DNA from: Leptospirillum sp.
Lineage (GTDB): Bacteria > Nitrospirota > Leptospirillia > Leptospirillales > Leptospirillaceae
Length of the DNA stretch: 64,000 bases
Direction of reading: 5' to 3'
NCBI GenBank assembly: GCA_027315205.1
Contig: DAHUYM010000003.1
Span: forward strand, 1 to 64,000
Positions within the stretch are counted from its first letter, which is position 1. Every line of letters starts with the position of its first letter. Made by a program: the position numbers and the translations under genes. The notes beneath the pieces are model-generated. The model saw nothing but the letters and a program-made list of their open reading frames with translations. It was not told the origin of the DNA and made no database searches. This document shows, in pieces, positions 27,508-36,733 of this stretch.

Positions 27508-28239
27508 TTACGGGCTCTGTTTCGTTTGGGCGTATAAAAAGATCCCGGCGGCGACGGAAAGGTTCAGGGAAGCGACCTTGCCGTGCATCGGCAACGACAC
27601 GATCCAGTCCGAAAGCTGGAGGACAGGACGGGAAACCCCTTTTTCCTCAGATCCGACGACCACGACAAAGGGATGGGGGAAGGCTTCCCGGAAATGTGTC
27701 TCGCCCCCCAGGGCCAGGGATAGAACGCCATACCCCCTCTTCTTGAGGAAAAGAAGGGTCTGGGACATGTTTCCCACCCGTATCAGGGGAAGAGTGAACA
27801 GGGCTCCCGCAGACGTTTTTGCACAGGTTGCGGAGAGCGGGGCGACGCGGCGCTTGGGAAGGAGAACGCCCTTGACTCCCGAGGCGTCGCAGGTCCTGAG
27901 AAGGGCTCCAAGGTTTCTCGGATCCTGCACGCCGTCGACCGCGACAAGCGGCGATGGGTCTTCCGGAAGGGTGTCGAGAAACGACCCGAGCTCCCACAGG
28001 GCGATCGGTTCGAGTGCGGCATAGACGCCCTGATGGACAATGTCTCCGGCCATCCGGTCGAGCGACGTTCTCGGAACAAAATCGACCGGAATGGCATTTT
28101 GGCGCGCCCGTTGAAGAATCTCACCCCGTCTCGAGTCGGGCCGCGAATCGTCCTTCAGGTACAGGCGCGCGATCTGACGAGGGTTGTTCCTCAGCAGTTC
28201 AAGAACGACATGGAGGCCCCCGATACCGTCGGGGGTCTC
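27508..28239 (-). CDS. rlmB: RlmB/TrmH-family rRNA 2'-O-methyltransferase lacking a canonical start codon
   Basis: SPOUT methyltransferase homologue, 243 residues if started as below (E. coli RlmB 243). The substrate-binding N-terminus (GLHVVLELLRNNPRQIARLYL) and the SPOUT motifs (DGVQDPRNLGALLRT, VVVVGSEEKGVS, SLPMHGKVASLNLSVAAG) are intact. The frame is open from inside cysS but holds no ATG, GTG or TTG before 28053, which would cut off the N-terminal domain. A GGAGG site overlapping the end of cysS is followed, after five bases, by the in-frame codon GAG at 28239-28237, exactly where a GTG would be expected. I annotate from there: either a start codon mutated or misread by one base, or unusual initiation. 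It may be translated poorly or only as the fragment from 28053. Confidence 0.8.
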   Translation of the reverse strand, partial: ETPDGIGGLHVVLELLRNNPRQIARLYLKDDSRPDSRRGEILQRARQNAIPVDFVPRTSLDRMAGDIVHQGVYAALEPIALWELGSFLDTLPEDPSPLVAVDGVQDPRNLGALLRTCDASGVKGVLLPKRRVAPLSATCAKTSAGALFTLPLIRVGNMSQTLLFLKKRGYGVLSLALGGETHFREAFPHPFVVVVGSEEKGVSRPVLQLSDWIVSLPMHGKVASLNLSVAAGIFLYAQTKQSP

Positions 28240-29684
28240 TAAATCCTCCGGATTCGTGGCATCCCCCCGGGGTTGTCTTCGAGAAGAAAACCCGCTTTTT
28301 TCAGGCGATCGCGAATCTGGTCAGCCTTCTCGAAGTTCCGCTCCTTCCTGGCCTTTTCCCGATCGAGAACCAGTGCCTCCATCATCTCCGGCGAAAGCGG
28401 CTCGTTTTCTTCCCTTTCGGATCCCTTCCCGTAGACCCACCGTTCCGGAGGAACGGACAGGAGGCCAAGAATATTCCTGGCGTGCCGGACGGTCGCCCAG
28501 GCATCGGCCCTGTCGGTTTCCGGCAAGTCTTTCCCCCGGCTCAAGGCAGGGTTCAAGCGGTTTTTCTGTTCATGCAGGATACGGAGCCCCACGGGCGTAT
28601 CGAGGTCATGCGAAAGAGCTCCCATGAATTCACCGGCTCCCTTTCCCCCCCCTTGTTGGTCATTCGAAAGCTCCGGACACCCGTTCAGGAGATTCAGGTA
28701 GAGGTAGAGGCTGTCCAGGGCATTCTTCGCATGGGAGAGCGTTTCGTCCGATATGTCGACGGGCGAGCGGTAATGGGTCGATAGAAGGAAATAGCGCAAC
28801 CATTCCCTCGTCACCTCTTCAGGAAAAGGCGACGTCTCGAAAAAGGTCCGGATTCGAAAGATATTCCCCAGGGACTTCGACATCTTTTCGTCATGGATCG
28901 TCACAAACCCGTTGTGGATCCAAGTCCGGACGAACGTTTTACCCGTAACCGACTCGCTTTGGGCCCGTTCGTTCTCGTGGTGGGGAAACATGAGGTCCAT
29001 CCCCCCGCCATGGATATCGAGAATCTCGCCGAGTTCGGAAAGCGCCATGGCAGAACATTCGATATGCCAACCCGGTCGGCCGGGACCGAACGAGGCCTCG
29101 TAGCTGGGTTCATTGGGCTTGGCGGCTTTCCACAAGGCAAAATCCAGGGGATCTTCCTTCCCTTCGTCTGCCTGGACACGGGCTCCCGCCAGAAGTTCAT
29201 CGATCTTTTGGTGCGAAAGTTCCCCGTAATGCCTGTAGTTTCGGACCCGAAAATAAACGTCCCCGTTTTTTTTGTAGGCGGCCCCCTTGCGAAGCATCGT
29301 TTCGATCAGGGAAATCATCCTATCGAGGTACTGTGTGGCCCTGGGCTCCGAAGTGGGTGAGCGGATCCCGAGCCGTGCCATGTCATTATGGAACGAGTCG
29401 ATATAGAAGGAGGTAATCTCTCCGATCGTACGTCCCGTTTCCCTGGCTTTATGGATGATCTTGTCGTCGATGTCGGTGATATTCCTGACATAATGGACAT
29501 CGAGGCTGTGAGCCGCCAGGAGGCGATTCAGGGTGTCGAAGACGATTTGGCTGCGTGCGTGTCCCAGATGGCAGTCGTCGTAGACCGTAACGCCGCAGAC
29601 ATACATGTTGACCTGCCCCGGTCGGACCGGGACGAAAGGTTCGATCGTCTGAGTGAGGGTGTTGTAAAAAGCGAGATCACCCAC
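28239..29684 (-). CDS. cysS: cysteinyl-tRNA synthetase
   Basis: Class I synthetase charging tRNA-Cys, 481 residues. The HIGH motif reads HLGHA near residue 40 and the KMSKS motif KMSKSLGN near residue 270. Zinc ligands are the first Cys of CGVTVYDDC, the Cys of WHIECSAM, and the His/Glu of MFPHHENE. The GTG at 29684 overlaps the end of the pcm-like gene by eight bases. Its TAG stop shares one base with the codon where rlmB should start. Confidence 0.96.
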   Translation of the reverse strand: MGDLAFYNTLTQTIEPFVPVRPGQVNMYVCGVTVYDDCHLGHARSQIVFDTLNRLLAAHSLDVHYVRNITDIDDKIIHKARETGRTIGEITSFYIDSFHNDMARLGIRSPTSEPRATQYLDRMISLIETMLRKGAAYKKNGDVYFRVRNYRHYGELSHQKIDELLAGARVQADEGKEDPLDFALWKAAKPNEPSYEASFGPGRPGWHIECSAMALSELGEILDIHGGGMDLMFPHHENERAQSESVTGKTFVRTWIHNGFVTIHDEKMSKSLGNIFRIRTFFETSPFPEEVTREWLRYFLLSTHYRSPVDISDETLSHAKNALDSLYLYLNLLNGCPELSNDQQGGGKGAGEFMGALSHDLDTPVGLRILHEQKNRLNPALSRGKDLPETDRADAWATVRHARNILGLLSVPPERWVYGKGSEREENEPLSPEMMEALVLDREKARKERNFEKADQIRDRLKKAGFLLEDNPGGMPRIRRI

Positions 29685-30249
29685 CTGGAACTACTCTTTC
29701 CAACCCTTTCGAGAGAATCCATATGCGATAGTTCGCCGGGGGGATCGGAGGGTCCGCCTCTCCGGGGAGTTGGGTGGAGGGATCCCTCTCTCCGAGGGAA
29801 ATGAAGTAACGGAAGGGTTCCCGGTCTTCCTTTATCTTGTCGTAGGAAAATGCGAAGCGGACGTAGGGGTGTCCGAGATCCGACATAGCGATTCTCATCG
29901 TTCGGAGCATATCGCCATTTTCCTCGATCAGCGTGACGCGGTGAGTCATCTCGAGCAACAAAAGCAGAAAATAGGGATCGGTGGGCCTGTACACCGCGAC
30001 GCGGTCTCCGGGTTGGAGTTCGAGTTCTCCAAGGATTCGAAGGGTTTCTTTCACGGTCGGGACCGGACGATTCCCCCAGCCTGTCTGACGACGGTCGGAA
30101 AAAAGAACCTCTATGGGATCACCAGGAAAGAAAGGGGAACGGGGAATCCGGATGGCGGCGGAGAGGAGTTTCGGGGAAATACCTGGGATTTCGGAGAGAA
30201 TCTCCTGAATGATCCTGTCCTTATGGGGCCGTTCGGGGTCGGTCTTCAT
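29677..30249 (-). CDS. degenerate Pcm-like protein (isoaspartate methyltransferase homologue without SAM motif)
   Basis: A 190-residue protein whose layout follows L-isoaspartate O-methyltransferase (family about 205-220). LLSAAIRIPRSPFFPGD matches the N-terminal segment, LELQPGDRVAVY precedes the expected SAM site, and HRVTLIEENGDM matches the Glu-containing second motif. Two key parts are changed: the GQTISQP active-site segment reads GNRPVPTV, and the glycine-rich EIGTGSGY motif is replaced by YRPTDPYF. Methyl transfer is therefore unlikely. Position supports the homology: its ATG overlaps the surE stop as ATGA, and surE-pcm pairs are common. It may be a repurposed binding protein or decaying gene. 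I infer homology by eye only. Confidence 0.6.
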   Translation of the reverse strand: MKTDPERPHKDRIIQEILSEIPGISPKLLSAAIRIPRSPFFPGDPIEVLFSDRRQTGWGNRPVPTVKETLRILGELELQPGDRVAVYRPTDPYFLLLLLEMTHRVTLIEENGDMLRTMRIAMSDLGHPYVRFAFSYDKIKEDREPFRYFISLGERDPSTQLPGEADPPIPPANYRIWILSKGLERVVPGG

Positions 30250-31064
30250 GCGTCCTCCGAATCTCCAGATGAAAAAGAATTCTCCTCTGCCCACTCTTTC
30301 ATCTGATGGATGGACGGATAGTGCGTAAGATCAAGGTGCAGGGGGGTCACCGATACGAAGCCCTGATCGATCGCATGGAGGTCCGATTGGGGATCGGGTT
30401 CGAAATCCTTGGGGCCCATGCCGATCCAATAATACGGGCGCCCTCTCGGATCTTCCTTTCGAATGATGTTCGTCTCGTTGATGATTCTTTTGCCAAGCCG
30501 GGTCACCTGGACTCCTTTCACGGCGCTCAGGGGACGGTTTGGGATATTGATCGAGAGCAGGACCGAGGAATCGTGCGGGTATTTGAGCTGGCGTTCGACC
30601 AGTTTTCGGGCGTAATGGCGGGCCGTTTTAAATTGAAACGGAAGGGTGTCCGACTCCGGGGCTTCCAGGGAGAAGGCCATCGACAGGGTCCCCAGGATGG
30701 AACCTTCAAAGGCTGCGGATACCGTTCCGGAATAGGTGACGTCGTCGGCAAGGTTGCTTCCGTGGTTGATTCCGGAAACGATCAGGTGGGGTTTTCTCGG
30801 AAGAATCACATACAGTCCGAAATTGATGCAATCGGTCGGAGTTCCGTTGATCGAAAAGTGCCTGGGATCCCGTTCGTTGATCCGAAGGGGTTTGTGAAGC
30901 GTCAGGGCGTGCGAGGCGGCGGATCGTTCTTCGTCTGGAGCGACGACGTAAATGTCTCCCAGATCGCGGACGGCTTCCTCGAGGGTTTTTATCCCCTCCG
31001 AGTCGATGCCATCGTCATTGGACAGGAGGATAAGGGGACGGGTCAATGTTTTTTTGGAAGGCAA
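30246..31064 (-). CDS. surE: 5'/3'-nucleotidase SurE
   Basis: Metal-dependent nucleoside monophosphate phosphatase, 272 residues. The metal-binding start [13 protein letters not shown], the [14 protein letters not shown] segment and the [22 protein letters not shown] motif are all intact. Start choice is weak: TTG at 31064 or TTG at 31046, neither with a good ribosome site; the second gives a more typical N-terminus. It lies 59 bases after tRNA-Pro and is coupled to the pcm-like gene. Confidence 0.94.
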   Translation of the reverse strand: MPSKKTLTRPLILLSNDDGIDSEGIKTLEEAVRDLGDIYVVAPDEERSAASHALTLHKPLRINERDPRHFSINGTPTDCINFGLYVILPRKPHLIVSGINHGSNLADDVTYSGTVSAAFEGSILGTLSMAFSLEAPESDTLPFQFKTARHYARKLVERQLKYPHDSSVLLSINIPNRPLSAVKGVQVTRLGKRIINETNIIRKEDPRGRPYYWIGMGPKDFEPDPQSDLHAIDQGFVSVTPLHLDLTHYPSIHQMKEWAEENSFSSGDSEDA

Positions 31065-31123
31065 CCGAGGTCTACCGTGGAGGATCTCGTCTTAGGGGTG
31101 AAGGTTCAGTCGTACGCGATTCG

Positions 31124-31200
31124 TGGTCGGGGCGAAAGGATTTGAACCTTCGACCACTCCCACCCCAAGGGAGTGCGCTACCAGGCTGCGCTACGCCCCG
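31124..31200 (-). tRNA. tRNA-Pro (anticodon GGG)
   Basis: On the minus strand the acceptor stem is CGGGGCG/CGCCCCG, the D arm GCGC/GCGC, and the anticodon stem CTCCC/GGGAG with loop TTGGGGT giving anticodon GGG. The T arm is intact with GTTCGAA-type loop, and 3' ACCA is encoded. Its first ten bases overlap the end of merR. It is probably processed out of the surrounding operon transcript. Confidence 0.95.
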
Positions 31201-31541
31201 ATCTCTGCGTCCGTTTTTTCCATGATTTGAAGGGCCTTTCTGACCTCCACCAGAAGCTCTCCCGCAAGATGGGACGCTTCGATGGGCAAGGAACCATCCA
31301 GAAACGACTGTGCTCCTTTCAGAGAGCGCCCTTCCACTTTCAAAAGCCCGACAATTTTTCCGAGAAAATTCAGGTCTTCCTCGGAATATTCTCGTTGTCC
31401 CCCCCGGGTCTTCTGGGGTGAAAGAACCGGGAACATTTTCTCCCAGTATCGCAAGGTGGCCGGTGTTACTCCAAGTATCTGACAGGCCTCTCCGATGCGG
31501 TACTTTTTCGGGATTTTCGAGACATTGGACGGGATCGTTAT
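31191..31541 (-). CDS. MerR-family regulator lacking a canonical start codon
   Basis: Small MerR-type DNA-binding protein, 116 residues as annotated. The winged helix is complete: [22 protein letters not shown], then [12 protein letters not shown]. No effector domain is visible. The frame is open into the end of the HU/IHF gene but has no ATG, GTG or TTG before the TTG at 31454, which lies inside the recognition helix and cannot be the real start. AAGGG ends eight bases before an in-frame ATA at 31541, so I start there; it is one base from ATG. The stop codon TAG lies inside tRNA-Pro. A MerR gene behind ihfA and before surE is a conserved order in other phyla. Confidence 0.72.
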   Translation of the reverse strand: MTIPSNVSKIPKKYRIGEACQILGVTPATLRYWEKMFPVLSPQKTRGGQREYSEEDLNFLGKIVGLLKVEGRSLKGAQSFLDGSLPIEASHLAGELLVEVRKALQIMEKTDAEIGA

Positions 31542-31545
31542 TCTT

Positions 31546-31842
31546 TTATCCCTTTTTCTTCCCGGATTCCTTCTTGAAGAAGGAACGGCTCGGATGAAAC
31601 AGGACCGTGTGATGAGCAGGAATCACGACTGGTTCCCCCGTTTTGGGATTCCGCCCCGGTCGATCCTTGATCCTGCGAACGATAAACGATCCGAAGCCCG
31701 ATATTTTTACGTCTTCGCCATTTTCCAGCGAAGAGGAAATTTCTTCGAGGAATCCGTCAAAAACACGACCGACGGTTTTGGCGTTGTGTGTCTTTCTATC
31801 AGGTTTCTGCAGGATAAGGCGAACGATGTCAAGTCTTTTCAC
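31546..31842 (-). CDS. HU/IHF-family DNA-bending protein (IHF alpha-like)
   Basis: Histone-like protein, 98 residues. The central VKISGFGSF motif and the DNA-inserting arm with GRNPKTGEPVVIP are typical; the basic tail KKESGKKKG adds charge. Gene order with merR suggests IHF alpha rather than HU. The GTG at 31842 has AGGG six bases upstream. It begins 23 bases after the lpxA stop. Confidence 0.9.
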   Translation of the reverse strand: MKRLDIVRLILQKPDRKTHNAKTVGRVFDGFLEEISSSLENGEDVKISGFGSFIVRRIKDRPGRNPKTGEPVVIPAHHTVLFHPSRSFFKKESGKKKG

Positions 31843-31865
31843 TTTTTTCCCTGGGTAGAAGATGA

Positions 31866-32678
31866 TCAATCATAGTCACTTGCGGAGGCTCTGTCAATAA
31901 ATCCGCTGGATTGGCAAATACCTCTCTTGCTGGAAAGGATAAAAGACGCGATTTCCCGGACGATCGGAATGTCGCTTCCGGTCAGGGTTCCGAGCAACGC
32001 CCGGTCGAGGGATCTCTGCCGAAATATCTCGCGGAATGCTTTTCTGAGCTCATCGATCTCCCGGGCCGAATAACCCGCCCTTCTCAGGCCGATCCGGTTC
32101 AGGGTCCTGACCGTGTGCGTTCCGTCGACGATGCAGAACGGAGGTACATCCCGGCTGGTACGTGCCCCACCCCTCAGAAGGGAGAGACGGCCGATACGGA
32201 CGAATTGGTGTACAAGGACGGCCCCCGAAAGGAAGACTTGATCCTCGATGACGACATGGCCGGCCAGAAGGGCGCCATTCGCCATGATGATGCGGTTACC
32301 CAAGTGGCAATTGTGGGCAACATGGGATTGGGCCATCAGGAGATTCTCGTCGCCGAGGACGGTTTCGGTCCCTTCTTTCGTGGCCCGGTGGATCGTGACA
32401 TACTCCCGTATCTCGTTTCTGTCTCCGATCCGGGTTTTCGTGATCTGTCCCTTGTAGGCCCGGTCCTGAGGTTCATGTCCGATGACCGCACCCATGTGAA
32501 TCCGGTTCTCCCGCCCAAGCTCGACGCCCGGTCCGATGGAGACTCTTTCCATGATTTCGGTTCCGTCCCCGATACGGGACGGGGCGCGGAGGACGCAATA
32601 AGGGCCGATCGAAACCCCTTCCCCCAGTTCCACTCCGGATTCGATGATCGCGGTAGCGTGAATGTCAGACGCGTTCAA
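31866..32678 (-). CDS. lpxA: UDP-N-acetylglucosamine acyltransferase
   Basis: First enzyme of lipid A synthesis, 270 residues. The N-terminal two thirds are hexapeptide repeats forming a left-handed beta helix (VSIGPYCVLRAP, VSIGPGVELG and so on). The catalytic His lies in AQSHVAHNCHLGN. The C-terminal helical domain contains LRRAGYSAREIDELRKAFR. The TTG start at 32678 overlaps the cimA stop as TTGA, so translation is coupled. The usual neighbours lpxD, fabZ and lpxB are not in this window. Confidence 0.95.
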   Translation of the reverse strand: MNASDIHATAIIESGVELGEGVSIGPYCVLRAPSRIGDGTEIMERVSIGPGVELGRENRIHMGAVIGHEPQDRAYKGQITKTRIGDRNEIREYVTIHRATKEGTETVLGDENLLMAQSHVAHNCHLGNRIIMANGALLAGHVVIEDQVFLSGAVLVHQFVRIGRLSLLRGGARTSRDVPPFCIVDGTHTVRTLNRIGLRRAGYSAREIDELRKAFREIFRQRSLDRALLGTLTGSDIPIVREIASFILSSKRGICQSSGFIDRASASDYD

Positions 32679-34303
32679 AATGGCTTTATACCGGATTTGA
32701 GAAGCCAGTAGTCGATGCTGTCCTTCAAGGCCATCAGACTTGCGGTGATCACGTTCTCAGAAACCCCCACCGTCCCCCATTTTTGGGAGGACGAACCGGA
32801 CTCGATCAAAACCCGGACCCGGGATGCGGTCCCGTCGTTTCCGCTCAAGACACGAACTTTATAGTCGAGGAGATTGATCGAGGAGACCTCCGGATAGAAA
32901 GCCGAAAGTGCTTTCCTTAGACAATTGTCGAGGGCATTGACCGGACCGTTTCCCAAAGCGGCGGTATGTTCATGGCGGTTCCCGACCCGGACCCGGATCG
33001 TCGCCTCGGATAAGCCTTCCGAATCGTGTCCTTTCTGGTCCATCAGGATGTGGAAGAATTCGATCTCGAAATACGGCCTGAAATCGCCCGACCCGGACCT
33101 CATGAGGAGTTCGAAGGAGGCTTCCGCGCCTTCGAACTGGTACCCCTGATTTTCGAGCTTTTTCAATATCTCCAGGAGACGAGCGATCTCCGGACTGTCC
33201 GAATCGAGGGGAACTCCGTACTGGCGGGCTTTTTCGATCAGGTTGCTCCGGCCAGACTGTTCCGAAAGAAGAATCCTTTGGGTATTTCCCACCGCTTCGG
33301 GAGAGATATGCTCGTAGGCACGGCTGTTCTTTCGAATGGCGTGGACGTGAACCCCCGCCTTATGGGCGAAGGCCGAATCTCCGACGAAGGCCTGATTTTT
33401 CGGGAGCGGGCGGTTCTGAAGTTCGAAAAGAAACGAAGCCACGTGGCGCAGGTTTTTCAGGTTCTTCGGGGAGACCCCTCCCCGGTCCATTTTGAGGACA
33501 AGGTTTGCCATCACAGAAATCAGATTGGCATTTCCGCAACGTTCCCCGATTCCGTTTATGGTTCCATGGATCTGACGGGCCCCATTGTTCACGGCAATGA
33601 GGGAGTTCGCCACGGCTAGTTCTCCATCGTTGTGGGCGTGTATCCCGATAGGGACCCGGATTTCCCGGGCGACCGCGCGCACCGCTCTTTCGACGTTCCA
33701 GGGAAGGCTTCCTCCATTCGTGTCGCAAAGGACGATCCAGTCCGCCCCACCCTCTTCGGCCGCCTTGAGGGTTTTTAGGGCGAATTCCGGGTCGTCATTG
33801 AATCCATCGAAAAAATGCTCCGCATCGTAGACGACCTCCCTACCTGACTGTTTCAGAAAGTCGACGCTTTCCCGGATCATTTCGATATTCGTCGCGGGAG
33901 AAATGTCCAGGATGTCCTTTACGTGGAGGGACCAGGACTTTCCGAAGATCGTGACCACCGGTGTCCCGGCGGCGATCAACGCTTTCAGGACGGGGTCGTG
34001 CGATGTCTTGCTGGTCGCTTTTCGGGTGGAACCAAAGGCGGCGATCCGGCTGTTGTGCAGCGGGACCGTGCGTATCCTCCGGAAAAACTCGATATCTTTC
34101 GGATTGGCACCAGGCCATCCCCCTTCGATGTAGTCGACTCCGAGCCGATCGAGTTCTCCCACGATTCGAAGCTTGTCTTCCATCGTAAAGTGGATATCTT
34201 CGGATTGGCTTCCGTCCCTGAGAGTGGTGTCGTAGAGAGAGACCCGGTTCTTGTCCGGCGCGGAATCCGATTTTTTTTTTGCAGAAGGACGGGATGTCTT
34301 CAC
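32675..34303 (-). CDS. cimA: citramalate synthase
   Basis: Homologue of 2-isopropylmalate synthase that condenses pyruvate and acetyl-CoA to (R)-citramalate, the entry to threonine-independent isoleucine synthesis. It has 542 residues. The opening [19 protein letters not shown] gives the metal and substrate motif; the DTNGGSLPW and [14 protein letters not shown] segments follow. A C-terminal LeuA-like regulatory domain ([12 protein letters not shown]) is present. The GTG at 34303 overlaps the lysC stop as GTGA, with AAAGGGGA upstream. Confidence 0.94.
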   Translation of the reverse strand: MKTSRPSAKKKSDSAPDKNRVSLYDTTLRDGSQSEDIHFTMEDKLRIVGELDRLGVDYIEGGWPGANPKDIEFFRRIRTVPLHNSRIAAFGSTRKATSKTSHDPVLKALIAAGTPVVTIFGKSWSLHVKDILDISPATNIEMIRESVDFLKQSGREVVYDAEHFFDGFNDDPEFALKTLKAAEEGGADWIVLCDTNGGSLPWNVERAVRAVAREIRVPIGIHAHNDGELAVANSLIAVNNGARQIHGTINGIGERCGNANLISVMANLVLKMDRGGVSPKNLKNLRHVASFLFELQNRPLPKNQAFVGDSAFAHKAGVHVHAIRKNSRAYEHISPEAVGNTQRILLSEQSGRSNLIEKARQYGVPLDSDSPEIARLLEILKKLENQGYQFEGAEASFELLMRSGSGDFRPYFEIEFFHILMDQKGHDSEGLSEATIRVRVGNRHEHTAALGNGPVNALDNCLRKALSAFYPEVSSINLLDYKVRVLSGNDGTASRVRVLIESGSSSQKWGTVGVSENVITASLMALKDSIDYWLLKSGIKPF

Positions 34304-35529
34304 GAGCCATCCCCTTTCGTGTCGAGCCGAAATTCCGCGTGGAGGGATTTTATCGAGAGATCGGAGTATTTTTCATCGATAAGGCAGGAGATTTTGATTT
34401 CGGATGTCGAGATCATCAGGATGTTGATTCCTTCACGGGCAAGGGCCGAGAACATCTGGGCCGCCACGCCCGAATGGGATCGCATCCCGACCCCGACGAT
34501 CGAAATCTTCACGATGTCGTCCTTGATCCGGACTTCTCCGGCACCGATTTCGGTCGCGACGGTCGTAGCCAATCGTTCCGCCTTCCTGGCGTCCGATCTT
34601 GGAACGGTGAAAGAGATGTCGGTAAGGCCGTCCTGGCCGACGTTCTGGACGATCATGTCGACGATGATCGATTGGTTCGAGATGGTTTCGAAGAGACGGG
34701 CCGCGAGACCGGGTTTATCGGGAACGTCCTGGACGGTGATCTTCGCCTGATTCCGGTCAAGGGTGATTCCCGAAACGACAATATGTTCCATCCGTTTTTC
34801 CTCCTCCGTCACGAGGGTACCGGGGTCTTCGGAGAATGTCGAGCGGACCCGGACAGGCATTTTGTATTTCATGGCGAATTCCACGGATCGGGTCTGGAGA
34901 ACTTTCGCTCCCAAGGAAGCCATTTCAAGCATTTCCTCATAGGAGACCCAGTCCAGTTTTCGGGCCTTGGGAACGAGGTTTGGGTCGGCGGTATAAACCC
35001 CGAGGACATCGGTATAGATATCGCAACGGTCTGCTTTCACCGCGACGGCCAGCGCGACAGCGGTCGTGTCGGATCCGCCCCTGCCAAGCGTGGTGACGTT
35101 CTCTTCGGAAGAGATCCCCTGGAATCCCGCGACGATCGGAATAAAGCCACCTTCGAGGGTCTCAAGGAGCCTGTCCGCAGAGATGCTTTCGATCCGGGCT
35201 CTTGTATGGACATTGTCGGTACGGATTCCGACCTGTCGACCGGTCATCGAACGTGCGGGAATATCTATTTCGTTGAGGGCGATGGCCAGGAGGGCGCTGG
35301 TGACCCTCTCACCCGAAGAAAGAAGCATATCGAGTTCCCGCTCGTTGGGTTCGGGTGAAATCTCCTGCGCCAGACGAACCAGCCGGTCGGTTTCCCCGCT
35401 CATCGCCGAGACGACGACAACGATCCGGTGTCCCATTTCGCGGGATTTTCGCACGATGTTCGCCACGTTCTTGATCCGGTCGATCGATCCGACGGATGTT
35501 CCGCCAAATTTCTGGACAATTAACGCCAT
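34300..35529 (-). CDS. lysC: aspartate kinase
   Basis: Aspartokinase, 409 residues, first step toward lysine, methionine and threonine. The start [15 protein letters not shown] and the segment [13 protein letters not shown] are typical, and two C-terminal ACT domains for feedback control by lysine or threonine are visible (from about residue 265). It is monofunctional; homoserine dehydrogenase is a separate gene upstream. AAGAAG precedes the ATG at 35529. Confidence 0.96.
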   Translation of the reverse strand: MALIVQKFGGTSVGSIDRIKNVANIVRKSREMGHRIVVVVSAMSGETDRLVRLAQEISPEPNERELDMLLSSGERVTSALLAIALNEIDIPARSMTGRQVGIRTDNVHTRARIESISADRLLETLEGGFIPIVAGFQGISSEENVTTLGRGGSDTTAVALAVAVKADRCDIYTDVLGVYTADPNLVPKARKLDWVSYEEMLEMASLGAKVLQTRSVEFAMKYKMPVRVRSTFSEDPGTLVTEEEKRMEHIVVSGITLDRNQAKITVQDVPDKPGLAARLFETISNQSIIVDMIVQNVGQDGLTDISFTVPRSDARKAERLATTVATEIGAGEVRIKDDIVKISIVGVGMRSHSGVAAQMFSALAREGINILMISTSEIKISCLIDEKYSDLSIKSLHAEFRLDTKGDGS

Positions 35530-35554
35530 GGTCTTCTTTTGTCTTCTCCGAATG

Positions 35555-36724
35555 TCATTCGAGTGCCCTGTTCCAATCCGCGAGGCTCATCCGGTTTCCA
35601 AGATAAGCATCGTCTTCTGAAAAGCGGTGATTTTTCCCGCCAATTTCCGTGGGGCCGACATGGAGATACGGAACGGGACCGACTGCATGATCCCCCGTCC
35701 GCGGAGAACTTAAATGATCGCTTGTAATCCATACGTCGTCCAGCAATCCGTTTGCGAGCCAATCCAGAAGACCGGGAGAGATTGTACGGTCGAAGCGTTC
35801 GAGAAACTCTCTCTTCTGTGAGGGTAAACGGCGGTGACTCGCCATGTCGAACCCTTCGATGTGGCAAAAAACATGGGAGACATGCGGGGTCTGGAGAGCG
35901 CAATGGATCGCTTCTCTCTTGTTTTCCAGGGAGGTGTTCACATCCCCGGTCCCTCCAGGAACGCCCTGGGTGTGCCAACCCAGCGAACGTCCGATCCCGA
36001 TCGCCAGCGGAACGGCCCCGATCATCCATTTAGCGGGGTTTGGATCCGAGTTCGGGGAGCGTGTTTCCGGATGCCATTTTCCCATGCCCCAGGGCCACAC
36101 GCAATTAAATTCGCTGTTCGGAGGAACCAATCTCCCGGACAGGGATACGAGCATGGCAGCCAGTCCTTGTCCGGGAATCTGGAGCCCTCTCGAGGGAGGG
36201 AAGCACTTTCCGGGATCATCGCCTGTGTCCCGGGAAAAGGCGAGGACACGGGGCAGCATCCCGTCCGATCCCCTCAACGGTACGAACGTGAATTCAGAAG
36301 CGGCCGGATCGAGCGCCGCCCTCCGGAGAAATTCTTCCCAAAAAAGAGCTCCCGGAGAGTTTTCCACGTATCGCTCGAGACGGTTTCCCGATATTTTTGC
36401 CGGATTCAGAAGCCAGACCCAGTGGGGACAATCGAACGAGAGGGGCTTGTCCAGCGTTTGGGTCAGCAAGAGTGCCCGGGAAGGAACCGTTTCATCGGCC
36501 GGCCATCCGCATAGGGAAAGGATCCCTCGCTCCGAGGTCGGTTGGGTCGGCTCGCCTTCCCTGTCGCACGGCTGAACGTCCAGGAGCCCCACGGACCCCT
36601 TTTGGGCGAGTCGATCCAAATAGGGCGTCTTTGCCCTTTGAAGGGTCGAAGGGGAGTCCGGCTCGGCAAGACCGTCGAGAATCAGGACCAGTCGTTTTCT
36701 CATCCGGGACGATGCATTGTTCAT
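35555..36724 (-). CDS. apgM: cofactor-independent phosphoglycerate mutase, archaeal type, or homoserine kinase-type homologue
   Basis: Alkaline-phosphatase superfamily protein, 389 residues. The start [28 protein letters not shown] follows the ApgM pattern. The nucleophile serine is likely in [13 protein letters not shown], and metal ligands are visible in [10 protein letters not shown] and in [17 protein letters not shown]. Members next to hom and thrC have been proposed to act as homoserine kinase (ThrB replacement); no thrB is in this window, which fits that idea. The choice between the two roles is inference. It begins nine bases after the thrC stop. Confidence 0.82.
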   Translation of the reverse strand: MNNASSRMRKRLVLILDGLAEPDSPSTLQRAKTPYLDRLAQKGSVGLLDVQPCDREGEPTQPTSERGILSLCGWPADETVPSRALLLTQTLDKPLSFDCPHWVWLLNPAKISGNRLERYVENSPGALFWEEFLRRAALDPAASEFTFVPLRGSDGMLPRVLAFSRDTGDDPGKCFPPSRGLQIPGQGLAAMLVSLSGRLVPPNSEFNCVWPWGMGKWHPETRSPNSDPNPAKWMIGAVPLAIGIGRSLGWHTQGVPGGTGDVNTSLENKREAIHCALQTPHVSHVFCHIEGFDMASHRRLPSQKREFLERFDRTISPGLLDWLANGLLDDVWITSDHLSSPRTGDHAVGPVPYLHVGPTEIGGKNHRFSEDDAYLGNRMSLADWNRALE

Positions 36725-36733
36725 GGATGGGGA

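Noticed and set aside
28230-28245. Programmed -1 frameshift joining cysS to rlmB
   Set aside because: The stop region ATTTAG is not a good slippery heptamer, and the GGAGG is too close to it. CysS is complete at its stop and a fusion is not known for these families.
35555-36724. ApgM-like gene as catalytically dead
   Set aside because: A serine in [12 protein letters not shown] and the His/Asp metal ligands are still present, so loss of activity is not supported.
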